Below, one piece after another: positions 34,608 to 43,866 of a DNA stretch of 64,000 bases. The first letter of the stretch is position 1. Each line of letters begins with the position of its first letter. The notes under the pieces are model-generated. The model made no database searches and was not told where the DNA came from. It saw only the letters and a list, made by a program, of their open reading frames with translations. The position numbers and the translations under genes are program-made. Source of the stretch: Cupriavidus consociatus (GTDB lineage: Bacteria > Pseudomonadota > Gammaproteobacteria > Burkholderiales > Burkholderiaceae); contig NZ_JAGIQA010000022.1 of assembly GCF_017814975.1 (NCBI RefSeq), positions 78,002 to 142,001 of the forward strand, in the 5' to 3' direction.

Positions 34608-35659
34608 TTCTTACCCTTCTTGGCGAGGAACCCGCCGATGCCCCCAGCTGCCTTCATGCCCAGGCGTGCGGCGGCGCCACCGCTCAGGCCGCCCCCCGAT
34701 CCAAAGACCGCACCCGCCATCTTGGGAATCTCCAGTGCGACCAGCAGCATGAACAAGGCAACGCCAAGGGCATAGGCGGCGCCAGCTAAGGATTTGGTAC
34801 CAATGCCGGACTGATCGACGATGGTGGAAGTAAAAGCGCTTGAAACGAGCCGCGCCATGATGGTTGCGATGACGATATACATCGAAGCGCCGATCATGAA
34901 ATCGAGCCACGACATGAAATAGCGCCGTGTGTAGTCGGAGAACGCCAGGGCTACTGCAAGGGGGCCGATCACGATACCCACAGCGGCCTGAATCTCACCC
35001 AAGGCGATGAAGAAGCTGTACATCAGCGCTGCCACCGCGCAGACCACGAACGTAAAGAGAAGAATCAATCCCGAAACCGCCACGCCGAGCTTGCTCAGAC
35101 CGCTTGCCGCGTCCATCGCCTGGTTGTACGAGTCCAGAAATCCCGCGCCCACCGAGATGAGGGTCATCGCCGGATTGCTGGATCGCGTACCGGCAATCTT
35201 GTTGGCGAGCGTCGTGAACCAATCATAGATGCCCGGCGCAAATTGGCTGTATCCCACATAGATCGAGGCGAGGATGCCTAGCACCATGATGGTTTCCAGG
35301 ATGTCGTTCCATGCGCTGGTTGGATCATTCGTGGCGGCGAACCGGATGGCGGCAAGCGTCAGCGTAATGAGCGCCAATCCGTATGCCACCTTGTCCGTCT
35401 CCGATCGGATGCTCTGACTGAGTGAGGTGGCGCCCCCAATCAGGCCGGTGCGGAAGGAATCGAACTGCCCAATCCAACTCTTGAGGGATTCGGCAACAGT
35501 GCCCGTCGGACCCGAAAATGACGGCGGGGTCTGGGCAGACTCCTCGGACTGCGAAGGGGGCCCGCTTTCGGGACTCGTTGACTGAGCAAAGGCCGGGGCG
35601 GTGTGCAAGAGCACCGCGGTGAAAAGCAGAACCAGTAGGCGCAATAGCATGGCGTTCAT
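34604..35659 (-). CDS. virB6: VirB6/TrbL channel protein
   Basis: Start taken at Met 35659 (MNAMLLRLLVLLFTAVLLH), a signal or anchor sequence ending in APAFAQ. The frame is open further upstream but without a better start. The 351-residue product has a Pro/Ser-rich periplasmic stretch and then at least five membrane segments (for example ALITLTLAAIRFAA, IMVLGILASIYVGYS, LILLFTFVVCAVAALMY), ending in a Gly/Ala-rich tail and GGFLAKKGKK. This is the VirB6/TrbL plan, the polytopic inner-membrane core. It lies between virB5 and the TraI_2-like gene. Confidence 0.8.
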   Translation of the reverse strand: MNAMLLRLLVLLFTAVLLHTAPAFAQSTSPESGPPSQSEESAQTPPSFSGPTGTVAESLKSWIGQFDSFRTGLIGGATSLSQSIRSETDKVAYGLALITLTLAAIRFAATNDPTSAWNDILETIMVLGILASIYVGYSQFAPGIYDWFTTLANKIAGTRSSNPAMTLISVGAGFLDSYNQAMDAASGLSKLGVAVSGLILLFTFVVCAVAALMYSFFIALGEIQAAVGIVIGPLAVALAFSDYTRRYFMSWLDFMIGASMYIVIATIMARLVSSAFTSTIVDQSGIGTKSLAGAAYALGVALFMLLVALEIPKMAGAVFGSGGGLSGGAAARLGMKAAGGIGGFLAKKGKK

Positions 35660-35669
35660 TGCAACCGGA

Positions 35670-36428
35670 TCAGTCAGCTTGCAGCTTGCGGGAGAACACG
35701 CGGGCGCGCAGCTGCCTGAGTTCTTCATCCTGCGCGATCGTAATCGCGCGCATGGCCTCGGCGCTTTGCGATTCCTTCGCGACGCTCTGTTGTTCCTTGT
35801 CCGCGTCGGCTTGAGCGCGAACGCTCATGAGCTGCAGCAGATCCGAGTTCTGGCTGGCGAGCACGTCCAGCATCTGGTTGGTCGTCTGCGCCGCGGCTTG
35901 CGCGGTCGGCGAGAGCTTAATGTTCGATTGAATCCTTTGCCGGCGCTTCGCCACTGACTGCGTATTCTTGTAGATTTGCTCGCCCAGGCTGAACAGGGCC
36001 TTGGCAGTCTTGTCGCCGTTCCTAAACAGATTGCGCTGGTCCTCGAACCATTGCTCCTTGGTTTTTCCCGAAGCGACGACCATGCTATGAATCTTCTTCA
36101 GGTAGTCGGCATTGTCCGAGACGGTGCCGTAGAGGTCCTTGAGCGTGGTGCCGTAGATCTCGTACTTACCGATGTCATCGGCGATGGAGTCCAGTTGCTC
36201 CGTAATGGCGGCCACATCCAGACCGGTGGCCTGCAGAAGCTGGTTGGCCATCATCTTGTACTGATAGATGATGTTGGTATTCTCGTAGACCTCGGTTTTC
36301 AGCGACTGCATTGCCGTCATGGTGGTCTGCACGAGGCCAACCCAATCGGTGACCGGCAGGGCAGCGTGGGCAGACGAAGCCCCGAAGACCGAGGTTGCGA
36401 TGGCGATGTTGGCGATCCACTTCTTCAC
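35670..36428 (-). CDS. virB5: VirB5/TrbJ pilus-tip or channel protein
   Basis: GTG at 36428 is chosen because GGAG lies nine bases upstream and it gives a clean signal peptide (KKWIANIAIATSVFGASSAHA). The upstream ATG at 36491 would overlap virB4 and spoil the signal. The 252-residue mature protein is almost entirely helical, with coiled-coil stretches (LKDLYGTVSDNADYLKKI, then ESQSAEAMRAITIAQDEELR), as in TrbJ/VirB5. It is exported to the periplasm, where VirB5 proteins decorate the pilus or contact recipients. The TrbJ form is more likely given the trb-like gene order. Confidence 0.8.
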   Translation of the reverse strand: MKKWIANIAIATSVFGASSAHAALPVTDWVGLVQTTMTAMQSLKTEVYENTNIIYQYKMMANQLLQATGLDVAAITEQLDSIADDIGKYEIYGTTLKDLYGTVSDNADYLKKIHSMVVASGKTKEQWFEDQRNLFRNGDKTAKALFSLGEQIYKNTQSVAKRRQRIQSNIKLSPTAQAAAQTTNQMLDVLASQNSDLLQLMSVRAQADADKEQQSVAKESQSAEAMRAITIAQDEELRQLRARVFSRKLQAD

Positions 36429-36445
36429 GTTGAGATTCTCCAAAG

Positions 36446-38902
36446 TTATGCGGCGCGCGCGAGCATCTCGCGCACATAGCGGTCCTGCCAATCGGTTTCC
36501 CCCGACGCGTAGTGCTTGTCGCAGATGGACTGCGCAACCCCGTCCGAGCGCAGCATGGCCACCATCTCGTCGGAGAATGCCGTTTGCAGCATCCGGGTCT
36601 GGGTATTGGTGATCAGGAGGTAGTCGCGGTTAGGCACAGCGTCTGAAATCAGCTGCACCTGGTCATCGGTCAGGCCGAACTTTTCCTTGTAGAGCTCGGG
36701 GCTGGTCTTGGCCTGGCTGTTCGGCAGGTAGATCCAGTTGGCGATGTTTTCCTTGAGAATCTCGAAGTTCGCCACGCGTGCAATCTGACGCAGGGACTGC
36801 GTCGCGGACCAGATGGCGCCATTGAGCTTGCGGATGGTGGTGATCCAATCCTCGTAGCGCCGATAGAATCGCTCGTTTTGGAAGAAGAAGCCGCATTCCT
36901 CGACCTCTATGATCGTGTAGCGGATGCCATCCATCGACTGACTGATCCGGTAGAACGCATAATCGGTGAACAGCACCGCTGCGCGTTCGTACTTCTGGAA
37001 CAGTTCACCCATCTCGATACACAGGTTGTCGCTAACCGCGAAAGCGTCCTCGGCGTGATCGAAGAAGTGCCCGTACTGACCACCCTTGAGCCAGATCTGA
37101 AGCCGCTCGCGCAGGTCGGCATGCAGCATCGTTGAGAGCGAGCTGAGGGTCCAGCGCTCGCGAGGGTAGCCAGCCAGCAGCTTGACGGCTTCAAAGAGAT
37201 CCTGCACTTGCTGAGGCGACAGCGTGAAGCCGTCATCCTCGAGGGCGAGCGTCAGCCACTCGGTGATGTAGGTGAAGTTCTTCGGGTCGGCCAGCAGCGA
37301 CAACGGATTGACCGGCGTGCTGGTCTGAAACTTTCCGGTGACGTCAATGAAGGTGCCGCCGCTCAGCAGCGTGGGTATGCGTGTGGAACGGTCCTTGTCG
37401 AAGCGAATCCGCCGCGCCTTGTGCCTGTCGCCTTGCGACACCAGGAAATTCAGGAAGACCGATTTGCCCGCACCGATCGGGCCGATGACGAACAGATGGC
37501 CATTGCCGCCGCGCTGATGCATGTCGACGCGCTGAATTGTGCGGTGGCGCGTTGGCAGGCAGGTCAGGGGAGGCACTTCCGCTCCGGTCTTCTCGCTCAG
37601 CCACGCGTTATAAGACGGACCTTCCAGGACCGAGCGAACTGGCGCGATGTCGGACACGGCCGGCGTTTCCACGAACTGAAGGCGGCGTTGCTTGTCCCAG
37701 CGACCAGGCAGGGTACTGTTCCAAGCGGGCATCAGGTTCGCCTTCTCGCGGATCGTCCCGAAGCCGGCGTTGGTCAATGCGCCGACCACCTCGCTGACGG
37801 CGTCCTCGCATTCACCTTCAGAATCTGCGTAGACAATCACCGAGATGTTGGCAAAGCCGTGTTGGATCCCCTCGGCGGTGAGTCGCTTGAGTGCGTAGCC
37901 CGCTTCCTTGGCGAGTTCCTCGCGGCCCTCGTCGTTCTCGCTTTCCTCCTTGGAGACGTACTGCTTCATCATGGAGCGCAGATTCACCGCCGCCATCTTG
38001 TAGAAACGGCGAACCTTCTCGATGTAGGCCGTGGCGCGCGCGGTGTCCAGAAAGCGGTACATGATGCAGATATCCAACTCGGCATCCACGTGCATCAAAC
38101 TGTCAAGTGCCGCTTCCTGGAAGCTCATCCATTCCTTCACCGCGACAACCGCTGCATAGCGCTTGCCGTGGGCGGATTCGAATAGCAATCGCTCGGCGCC
38201 CACCGTGACTTCGGATTCCGTCAGGTGCGAGTCGAGCAACGTGACAGGAAACCGGATGCGGCGCGGCGGCACGCTAGGATTGGCGACCTGGTGAAGCGCC
38301 GCATAGCTGTCCTGCATGGTGAGGCGGGTAGGCTTGATGCGCGGAATGCCGCCGGTAAAGGCATCGAGCATGGCCTCAAAGCGCCGGGTATCTGCATGCA
38401 TCCTCTCCATATCGAAGGCGAAGGCGCTGCGAGACAGAACCGTGTCTTTTGCGGCCTCAACGATGGCGCCGTACACGGACCGCCCCCCGACCGTCATGTG
38501 ATACCCAATCTTCTCGAAGAACTTTGCAATGCCCGACTCGGGAGTGTAGGCAATGCTGAGGGCGTGCGTACTCCGGAAGTAACGTCCGGTGGTCATATGC
38601 GCACGGTTCAGTGCGTTCAGACGTGCGTCGGCGCTGTTGCTGAAATCGCCATCGATGAAGCCAGTTGTGCGGCGGTGGGACAGCCGCCACCAGGCGGTGA
38701 TGCGGTTGTCGAAGGATCGGCAAGCCTGGTCGAGTTGATCGCGGGCCGAGGTAATGTCGCTGGCATCGGCGCTATCCGCGTCGACACCACGAAACTCATA
38801 GGTCGCCAGAAGTGATCCATCCTTGTTCAGGATCAGCTCCGGCGTAATGGACGTGAGCCACGGCACGATCTCGGCCAGCGGCCGGCGTTTCAGTTTCAGC
38901 AT
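36446..38902 (-). CDS. virB4: VirB4/TrbE secretion ATPase
   Basis: This 818-residue ATPase has the N-terminal VirB4 region (LAEIVPWLTSITPELILNKD), Walker A GPIGAGKS (about 474-481) and a C-terminal FRKLNG/WSATQSL segment (TIRKLNGAIWSATQSL) typical of VirB4/CagE. Walker B reads IIEVEECGFFF, so the usual Asp is replaced by Glu, a conservative change. The protein energises pilus assembly and substrate transfer at the inner membrane. Its ATG overlaps the virB3 stop by seven bases. Confidence 0.9.
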   Translation of the reverse strand: MLKLKRRPLAEIVPWLTSITPELILNKDGSLLATYEFRGVDADSADASDITSARDQLDQACRSFDNRITAWWRLSHRRTTGFIDGDFSNSADARLNALNRAHMTTGRYFRSTHALSIAYTPESGIAKFFEKIGYHMTVGGRSVYGAIVEAAKDTVLSRSAFAFDMERMHADTRRFEAMLDAFTGGIPRIKPTRLTMQDSYAALHQVANPSVPPRRIRFPVTLLDSHLTESEVTVGAERLLFESAHGKRYAAVVAVKEWMSFQEAALDSLMHVDAELDICIMYRFLDTARATAYIEKVRRFYKMAAVNLRSMMKQYVSKEESENDEGREELAKEAGYALKRLTAEGIQHGFANISVIVYADSEGECEDAVSEVVGALTNAGFGTIREKANLMPAWNSTLPGRWDKQRRLQFVETPAVSDIAPVRSVLEGPSYNAWLSEKTGAEVPPLTCLPTRHRTIQRVDMHQRGGNGHLFVIGPIGAGKSVFLNFLVSQGDRHKARRIRFDKDRSTRIPTLLSGGTFIDVTGKFQTSTPVNPLSLLADPKNFTYITEWLTLALEDDGFTLSPQQVQDLFEAVKLLAGYPRERWTLSSLSTMLHADLRERLQIWLKGGQYGHFFDHAEDAFAVSDNLCIEMGELFQKYERAAVLFTDYAFYRISQSMDGIRYTIIEVEECGFFFQNERFYRRYEDWITTIRKLNGAIWSATQSLRQIARVANFEILKENIANWIYLPNSQAKTSPELYKEKFGLTDDQVQLISDAVPNRDYLLITNTQTRMLQTAFSDEMVAMLRSDGVAQSICDKHYASGETDWQDRYVREMLARAA

Positions 38903-39225
38903 GGCAGGTCGCTGTCAAAGCCGTAAGGCCGGCGAAAGACCGAGTGAGATTTTCCGTGCCAGGGGACCGAATCGTACAGGTCACCGTACATGTTGTAGAC
39001 GTTGAGAATCTGGTTCCACCATGGGTCACGGCTAGTCAACCAGGCCAGCAGCGCATGGTTGCAAAGACCGCTGACGAAGATCGCAGCCGGGATCTCCCAG
39101 CCACTGCGATATGTGACATAGATCAGCAGCGCGACGATGGTGCCGTTGGCGATGGCCAGTCCGCGCACCGCGCCGGCGATCAGGCGCGGCATCGACAAGC
39201 CGATGCTCACATGATGTTTGCGCAT
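38896..39225 (-). CDS. virB3: VirB3/TrbD inner membrane protein
   Basis: The 109-residue product starts at ATG 39225 (MRKHHVSIGLSMPRLIAGAV), one base after the virB2 stop. It has two adjacent membrane helices (about 24-40 and 46-65) and a polar C-terminus (DPWWNQILNVYNMYGDLYDS). Size, hairpin topology and the position between virB2 and virB4 identify VirB3/TrbD, which helps VirB4 assemble the pilus. Confidence 0.85.
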   Translation of the reverse strand: MRKHHVSIGLSMPRLIAGAVRGLAIANGTIVALLIYVTYRSGWEIPAAIFVSGLCNHALLAWLTSRDPWWNQILNVYNMYGDLYDSVPWHGKSHSVFRRPYGFDSDLPC

Positions 39226-39226
39226 G

Positions 39227-39574
39227 TCAGAAGCCGGTGCAGGCGGCCACAATATTCAGCGTCTTGAGGATCGACGGTGCCGCCGCGGCGAGGCCGACGC
39301 CCACGCAGGCCCCCGAAATGAACTTGGACAGGCTCGACTCCGCATTGGCATAGGCGTACGCGCCGAGCACGATGACGATCAGGCCAATGACGAAGAGGTA
39401 CTTGGTGTTGATGAAGGTGGCGATGCCGCAGATGAAGTTGCCGAGATTGCCGAGGAACGAATCGTCCGCGGCGGCGGCGGAGGTGGCCACCGCCATCATG
39501 CCGACGAGCAACAGGACGGATGGCGCATACTTGCGTGCGGTAGCGCGGGCGCGCAGGGAGAACTGGGAGGTCAT
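39227..39574 (-). CDS. virB2: VirB2/TrbC pilin
   Basis: This 115-residue protein has a long signal-like N-terminus (YAPSVLLLVGMMAVATSAAAA) and two membrane helices separated by a short polar loop (YLFVIGLIVIVLGAYAYA, then FISGACVGVGLAAAAPSIL). It has two Cys residues near Cys49 and Cys112, plus one in the second helix. This is the VirB2/TrbC major pilin plan. It lies between virB11 and virB3 as in trb operons. Confidence 0.85.
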   Translation of the reverse strand: MTSQFSLRARATARKYAPSVLLLVGMMAVATSAAAADDSFLGNLGNFICGIATFINTKYLFVIGLIVIVLGAYAYANAESSLSKFISGACVGVGLAAAAPSILKTLNIVAACTGF

Positions 39575-39592
39575 GCGGAGGGACTCCTGAGG

Positions 39593-40642
39593 TTAGAAAA
39601 CGCGTTGGAATTCGTAGTCGTTGTTGCGAAAGCCCTTGATCTCAATGATCTCGGAGAGCACGCGCATGTCGCCTGATCGCTTCATGTGCACCACGTAGTG
39701 AATGCAGTCTGCGATGAGCCGGCGCATGTCCTCGACCTTCCATCCGGAGCCGGGTGGAATGCCGAGGAGGGCCATGCTTTCGAGACGGGACAAGGCCATG
39801 CGTGGGCTTGGTGCGTGAAGAGATCCCATGCCACCGTCGTGGCCGGTGTTGAAGGCCTGGAGCATGTCGTATGCTTCGCCGCCGCGGACTTCACCAACGA
39901 GAATCCGGTCGGGCCGGAAGCGCAGGGAAAGCGCAACGAGATGCTGCGTGGTGACCCCCTTGTCAGCGTTGGATAGCAGGCGCACGACGTTCGGCACGCT
40001 GGGCTTGAGTTCGGTCGTGTCCTCGATGGTGATGACGCGTTCGTCCGGCGGGATCTCCCCAACCATGGCGTTGAGAAGCGTGGTCTTGCCAGAGGACGTA
40101 CCGCCTGCGACCAGGATGTTCTTGCGTTGTCGGACAAGCTCTCCAAGCGCCTGGGCGAGCGCTTCGTCCTCGACGCGACCGGTGAAAATGGGTGTTTCGG
40201 CTTCCGTGCGCGCGTGTCGCGAGGAGAAGGCGCCGGCCTTAACATAATCCGACAACCGCATGTTCTTCTCGCGATGGCGACGAATGCTAAGGGCGTGTCC
40301 ATCGATCGAGGTCGGCTGCATCACCGCCGCAATCCGCAGGCCCTTGTGACCCGCGTTAATGATGCCCTGTGACGTCCCGCGGACTGCGGACTTCTCGACG
40401 GAGGAGGCGAGAGACCGGATTGCCCCTTCGACCTTGAAGGGATCGAGCTCGACATCGAGGCGGGTCATGACGCCGCGCCGCTCGACCCAGATGCTGTTGT
40501 GGCGGTTGATCATGACTTCTGCGACATCATCCGCATGGATGACGTCGTGCAGCGGCGCCAGCGATTCGAAGAACATCGAAACGGCGCTATCGGCCAGCTG
40601 CGTGAGCTGCAGAAGAGGGTGGTTGGCGGACGCTGATTCCAT
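39593..40642 (-). CDS. virB11: VirB11/TrbB secretion ATPase
   Basis: This 349-residue hexameric ATPase has Walker A GGTSSGKT (180-187), an Asp box (VITIEDTTELKPSVPNVVRL), Walker B region (RPDRILVGEVRGGEAYDMLQ) and His box (TGHDGGMGSLHAPSP). It is the first gene of the minus-strand transfer operon. Immediately upstream are a GCCCGC/GCGGGC hairpin (40644-40663) in the leader and one copy of the 29-bp dyad (40682-40710). It works with VirB4 on substrate transfer and pilus biogenesis. Confidence 0.9.
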   Translation of the reverse strand: MESASANHPLLQLTQLADSAVSMFFESLAPLHDVIHADDVAEVMINRHNSIWVERRGVMTRLDVELDPFKVEGAIRSLASSVEKSAVRGTSQGIINAGHKGLRIAAVMQPTSIDGHALSIRRHREKNMRLSDYVKAGAFSSRHARTEAETPIFTGRVEDEALAQALGELVRQRKNILVAGGTSSGKTTLLNAMVGEIPPDERVITIEDTTELKPSVPNVVRLLSNADKGVTTQHLVALSLRFRPDRILVGEVRGGEAYDMLQAFNTGHDGGMGSLHAPSPRMALSRLESMALLGIPPGSGWKVEDMRRLIADCIHYVVHMKRSGDMRVLSEIIEIKGFRNNDYEFQRVF

Positions 40643-40681
40643 GCCCGCTATTGTTGGCGGGCAAAGCCTGACTTTGCGTAC

Positions 40682-40710
40682 CGAAAGCTAGGCCATTTTC
40701 AGGAGCTTTC
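40682..40710 (-). promoter_or_regulatory. 29-bp dyad, copy 1, reading toward virB11
   Basis: On the minus strand it reads GAAAGCTC-N3-AAAATGGC-N-TAGCTTTCG, ending 39 bases before the virB11 ATG. It differs from copy 2 only in the N positions and is placed as its mirror image. The ends GAAAGCT/AGCTTTC are complementary. Confidence 0.65.
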
Positions 40711-40751
40711 GATCGAGTCTGCAGCGTGTGGCGGCACCGTCGTCGCGAAAA

Positions 40752-40763
40752 GGAACATGTTCC
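40752..40763. promoter_or_regulatory. palindrome GGAACATGTTCC between the two dyads
   Basis: This perfect 12-bp inverted repeat lies between the two 29-bp dyads, closer to virB11. It is a candidate repressor or regulator site. No cognate protein can be named. Confidence 0.35.
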
Positions 40764-40907
40764 CTCCAAAATCAGCGAAAGGCGCGGTTAAATCCTGAGC
40801 ATTCGAAGGGTGATGGGCCAATGCTGTCGCTCAGCATGTGCAATCGGCAGAACCGGCATCGGAAACTCGTTCGCTCGTTAGCATTGAAGGCCGATGCGAC
40901 AAATATG

Positions 40908-40936
40908 GAAAGCTCTGCAAAATGGCATAGCTTTCG
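40908..40936 (+). promoter_or_regulatory. 29-bp dyad, copy 2, reading toward virB8
   Basis: Same motif as copy 1, on the plus strand, ending 60 bases before the virB8 ATG. Conserved ends, conserved centre and identical spacing in mirror orientation make chance occurrence unlikely. Confidence 0.65.
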
Positions 40937-40996
40937 AGGCCAGGTAGAGCGCAATTCGCTGATTCAATTAGCGGCATCCCAAAGTCCTGCCGCCAC

Positions 40997-41704
40997 ATGC
41001 GCTTCTCTCGCAAATCCACCGACAAAGCCAAGCCCCTGACCGTTGCGCCGGGCATGTATGGCGAAGAGCGTCCGGAGCAAGTCATTTTCGATCGGACCAC
41101 GCGAATCACCGTGGACCGCAACCACTGGAAGCTCGCTACCGCCGGCGCCGCATGCCTCGCGCTCGTCGCAATTCTGACCCGGGAGCCGCCGCCGTCGGTG
41201 GTGAAGGTGGTGGGCGTGTCGGCGGATGCGACGGGCAAGCCCATCACGCGTGAATTGGACGCTTTCCACCCCGATGAACGGCAAGTGCAAGCCGCGTTGA
41301 AGGATCTTGTGCAGCGGTGGTTCACCATCGAGCCCATCCTGACGCCGCAGGTCGAATCATCGCGCATGGCGGCGAACCTGCGTTCGGTGCGAGAACAGAT
41401 GCTGGGCTCGGCGAAAGAGCAGTTCAATGCATGGGTGGACGAGGATGAGCCGTTCCGGCAGGTGATGGCATCGCCGACGCTCACACGCGAGCCCAGGTTC
41501 ACCAACATCGCAAGCCTGCCCGACAGCACGGTCGTGGTCGAGTTCGTCACCACGACAACCGAAGACGGGTACAAGCCGCGCAAGCAGCGGTACGCGATCA
41601 CCTTTCGCTACCAGGTCAAACCGGCCGACAAGGAAGCCATGCTCGGCACGAATCCGTTTGGCGTGTTCCCCATCTTCTTCTCGATCCAGAAATCCGCGGC
41701 CTGA
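40997..41704 (+). CDS. virB8: VirB8/TrbF scaffold protein
   Basis: This 235-residue bitopic protein has a short cytoplasmic tail, one membrane helix (about 49-62, LATAGAACLALVAILT) and a periplasmic NTF2-like domain ending in YKPRKQRYAITFRYQV. This matches VirB8/TrbF. It begins the plus-strand operon opposite virB11. VirB8 nucleates the channel in the inner membrane. Nine bases separate it from virB9. Confidence 0.85.
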   Translation: MRFSRKSTDKAKPLTVAPGMYGEERPEQVIFDRTTRITVDRNHWKLATAGAACLALVAILTREPPPSVVKVVGVSADATGKPITRELDAFHPDERQVQAALKDLVQRWFTIEPILTPQVESSRMAANLRSVREQMLGSAKEQFNAWVDEDEPFRQVMASPTLTREPRFTNIASLPDSTVVVEFVTTTTEDGYKPRKQRYAITFRYQVKPADKEAMLGTNPFGVFPIFFSIQKSAA

Positions 41705-41713
41705 GCCGCGACT

Positions 41714-42628
41714 ATGCCCATGGAAGCCCGTACCCCCTCCCGAGTTCTCCCGCCGGTCATCGCCCTAGGGCTGGCATTGTTGCTTTCGATTCCGGATGGC
41801 AACGCAGCGGACAAGACTGGGCGCCGTCTTGGCGCTGGCATTGCCGGGCTGGGTATCGGCGACCTGAGCGACGCCATGAATCCGGCGAATCCGTTCAATG
41901 GCGGTGTCGATCCTATCGCGCTGCCGGGTGACTCTCGGCTCGTGGTGTTCACGTACAGCCGGGACCAGATTTTCCGCGTGCTGAGCGCGCCATTGAAGGT
42001 CACGACCATCGAGTTTCCGGACGACGAGCAGATCGTTGGCGATCCCGCCTGGGGCGAGAACGTACGTTGGGACTATGACACCGATGGCGCCAACCATCTC
42101 TACGTGAAGCCGCAGGCGGCGGGCCTCGTCAATACGCTGTCGGTGAACACGAACAAGCGAAGCTACGAGTTCACGCTGGTGTCGTCGCCTCTGGGCGGCA
42201 TCTTTTACCAGAAGGTGCGATTCCGCATTCCGACGTCGATCTCGGCCAAGGTCAAGGCCCGCAATGACTCGCGTAGCGAGCAGGCGGACAATGGGAAGGC
42301 GACAGAGGGCGATTCGCGTAACGTCGACGCCGTGGCGGTGCCGCCGGACCAGCTGAATTTCGAATACGCCATTTCGGGAAGCGCCAGCTTCAAGCCGGAG
42401 ACCGCTTTCGACGATGGTAAGGCGCTATGGCTACGGTTGCCTGCCGCCGCGTTGCAGAGCTGGCCGGTCGCCCTGGTGAAGGACGGCAGCGACTTCGTGG
42501 TGGTGAACCAGATCCGCCGTGGCGGCTATCTGGTGGTGCAGCGTCTGGCCGATACCGTTGTGCTTCGCGCCGGCGACGATGAAGTCAAGATCGAGCGCGG
42601 CCGGCGTCGCGTGTTGGGGCTGTTCTGA
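41714..42628 (+). CDS. virB9: VirB9/TrbG outer-membrane complex protein
   Basis: This 304-residue exported protein has a signal peptide (VLPPVIALGLALLLSIPDGNA) and two beta-rich modules. The N-terminal one contains LVVFTYSRDQIFRVLSAPL and the C-terminal one DDGKALWLRLPAAALQSWP, both typical of VirB9/TrbG. It forms the outer-membrane core with VirB10. No VirB7 lipoprotein is apparent between virB8 and virB10. The stop overlaps the virB10 start (TGATG). Confidence 0.85.
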   Translation: MPMEARTPSRVLPPVIALGLALLLSIPDGNAADKTGRRLGAGIAGLGIGDLSDAMNPANPFNGGVDPIALPGDSRLVVFTYSRDQIFRVLSAPLKVTTIEFPDDEQIVGDPAWGENVRWDYDTDGANHLYVKPQAAGLVNTLSVNTNKRSYEFTLVSSPLGGIFYQKVRFRIPTSISAKVKARNDSRSEQADNGKATEGDSRNVDAVAVPPDQLNFEYAISGSASFKPETAFDDGKALWLRLPAAALQSWPVALVKDGSDFVVVNQIRRGGYLVVQRLADTVVLRAGDDEVKIERGRRRVLGLF

Positions 42629-43866
42629 TGCGCGGCACGAAAATGGATCAGGTCACGTCCGTGACCGACGCGCAGGAGCGCACTGTCAAGGGGAAACTCC
42701 CCCGTAATGTGCTGTTCGCACTCGGTGGCATCTCGGCGGTACTTGTTGGCGGGTTGGGCTACTACTTCCAAACCATCACCGACGAGCAACTCGAAGCGAA
42801 GGCGGAGCAGGCGCGCGCCGATCAAATCAAGCAGCGCGCAGGCAACGCCGATACCGGCCAAAGCCTCGAGGCGGCGATTCGCGCCCAGGCGGACAAGGCC
42901 CGTGACGAAGCGGAGCGGCAGCGCAAAGCCGCTATTGCCCCTGACACGAAGGCGCCGGTGATGACTGCAGCGGATCTGGGCGGCGGGGCGAAGGCCAATC
43001 CCAGCGTGGACCCGAAGAAGAACGAGCAGGATGATCTCTTCACGGCACCAGTGTTCAAGTCGGGCGCGCGCAAATCGCAACTGAATCAAAGCCGTCTGCC
43101 GCCCGGCATGGCCGATGTCACGGACCCCGCTCAGATGCGTGCGCTGCAGCAGGCGGTGGCGGCACGCCAGGGTGCTGCCAACGCGGCCGCACTGGGGCAG
43201 GAAGGCGCGACCGCGCCACAGTTGTCCGGTGACCGGCAATTCCTGCGGGACGCGGGCGGCATGACGACGTTGCGAACCGGCTTCGATGGCAAGCTGCCAA
43301 AATGCACGGTCAGCCGGGGCTTCGTCATTCCGGCAAACTTTGCTGGCGGGCTCAATTCGGACAAGCCGGGCGAGTTCCGCGCGACCGTGTCACAGGACGT
43401 CTACGACACCGTGCAAGGCAACTGCAAGGTCATTCCTGCAGGCAGCACCCTGGTTGGCATCTACAGCGCTGACATTGCGGTCGGCCAGGAGCGCATTCTC
43501 ACGGCGTTCGTGCGCATGCAGCTGCCAAACGGCAAGACCGTCCCGCTGATGGGCATGCAGGGCGCTGACCCAGATGGCACCGCCGGCAATAGCGGCGACG
43601 TCAACAACCACTTCCTGAAGATCTTCACCGGGGCTCTGGTGATCGGTGCGCTGTCGCTTCGATTCAACGATAACCCAACCACCACCACCATCGGCCCGGC
43701 GGGACTGGTCGCCTATGGGAACGCTGCCGGGCAAATCGCCACGCAGACGGCGCAGACCATCCTGAACCGCAACCAGAATATCCGTCCGACCATCACGACC
43801 GAGCCCGGGCAGAAGATGCTGGTTCAGGTCAAGCATGACATCGTGCTGGAGCCCTATCGTGACTAA
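42628..43866 (+). CDS. virB10: VirB10/TrbI core-complex protein
   Basis: This 412-residue protein has a cytoplasmic N-terminus, one membrane helix (about 26-46, VLFALGGISAVLVGGLGYYF), an Ala/Gln/Lys-rich periplasmic spacer and the C-terminal VirB10 barrel. Motifs are LPKCTVSRGFVIPANFAGGL, GSTLVGIYSADIAVGQERIL and LPNGKTVPLMGMQGADPDGT. It spans the envelope and gates the channel. The final codons overlap the GTG start of the next gene by eight bases. Confidence 0.9.
   Translation: MRGTKMDQVTSVTDAQERTVKGKLPRNVLFALGGISAVLVGGLGYYFQTITDEQLEAKAEQARADQIKQRAGNADTGQSLEAAIRAQADKARDEAERQRKAAIAPDTKAPVMTAADLGGGAKANPSVDPKKNEQDDLFTAPVFKSGARKSQLNQSRLPPGMADVTDPAQMRALQQAVAARQGAANAAALGQEGATAPQLSGDRQFLRDAGGMTTLRTGFDGKLPKCTVSRGFVIPANFAGGLNSDKPGEFRATVSQDVYDTVQGNCKVIPAGSTLVGIYSADIAVGQERILTAFVRMQLPNGKTVPLMGMQGADPDGTAGNSGDVNNHFLKIFTGALVIGALSLRFNDNPTTTTIGPAGLVAYGNAAGQIATQTAQTILNRNQNIRPTITTEPGQKMLVQVKHDIVLEPYRD

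Larger units (their letters stand above)
40643..40996. promoter_or_regulatory. divergent transfer-operon control region
   Basis: These 354 bases separate the two divergent VirB operons. Features are a hairpin in the virB11 leader (40644-40663), an inverted copy of the 29-bp dyad (40682-40710), a perfect palindrome GGAACATGTTCC (40752-40763), and a forward copy of the 29-bp dyad (40908-40936). No credible gene is present. Confidence 0.65.
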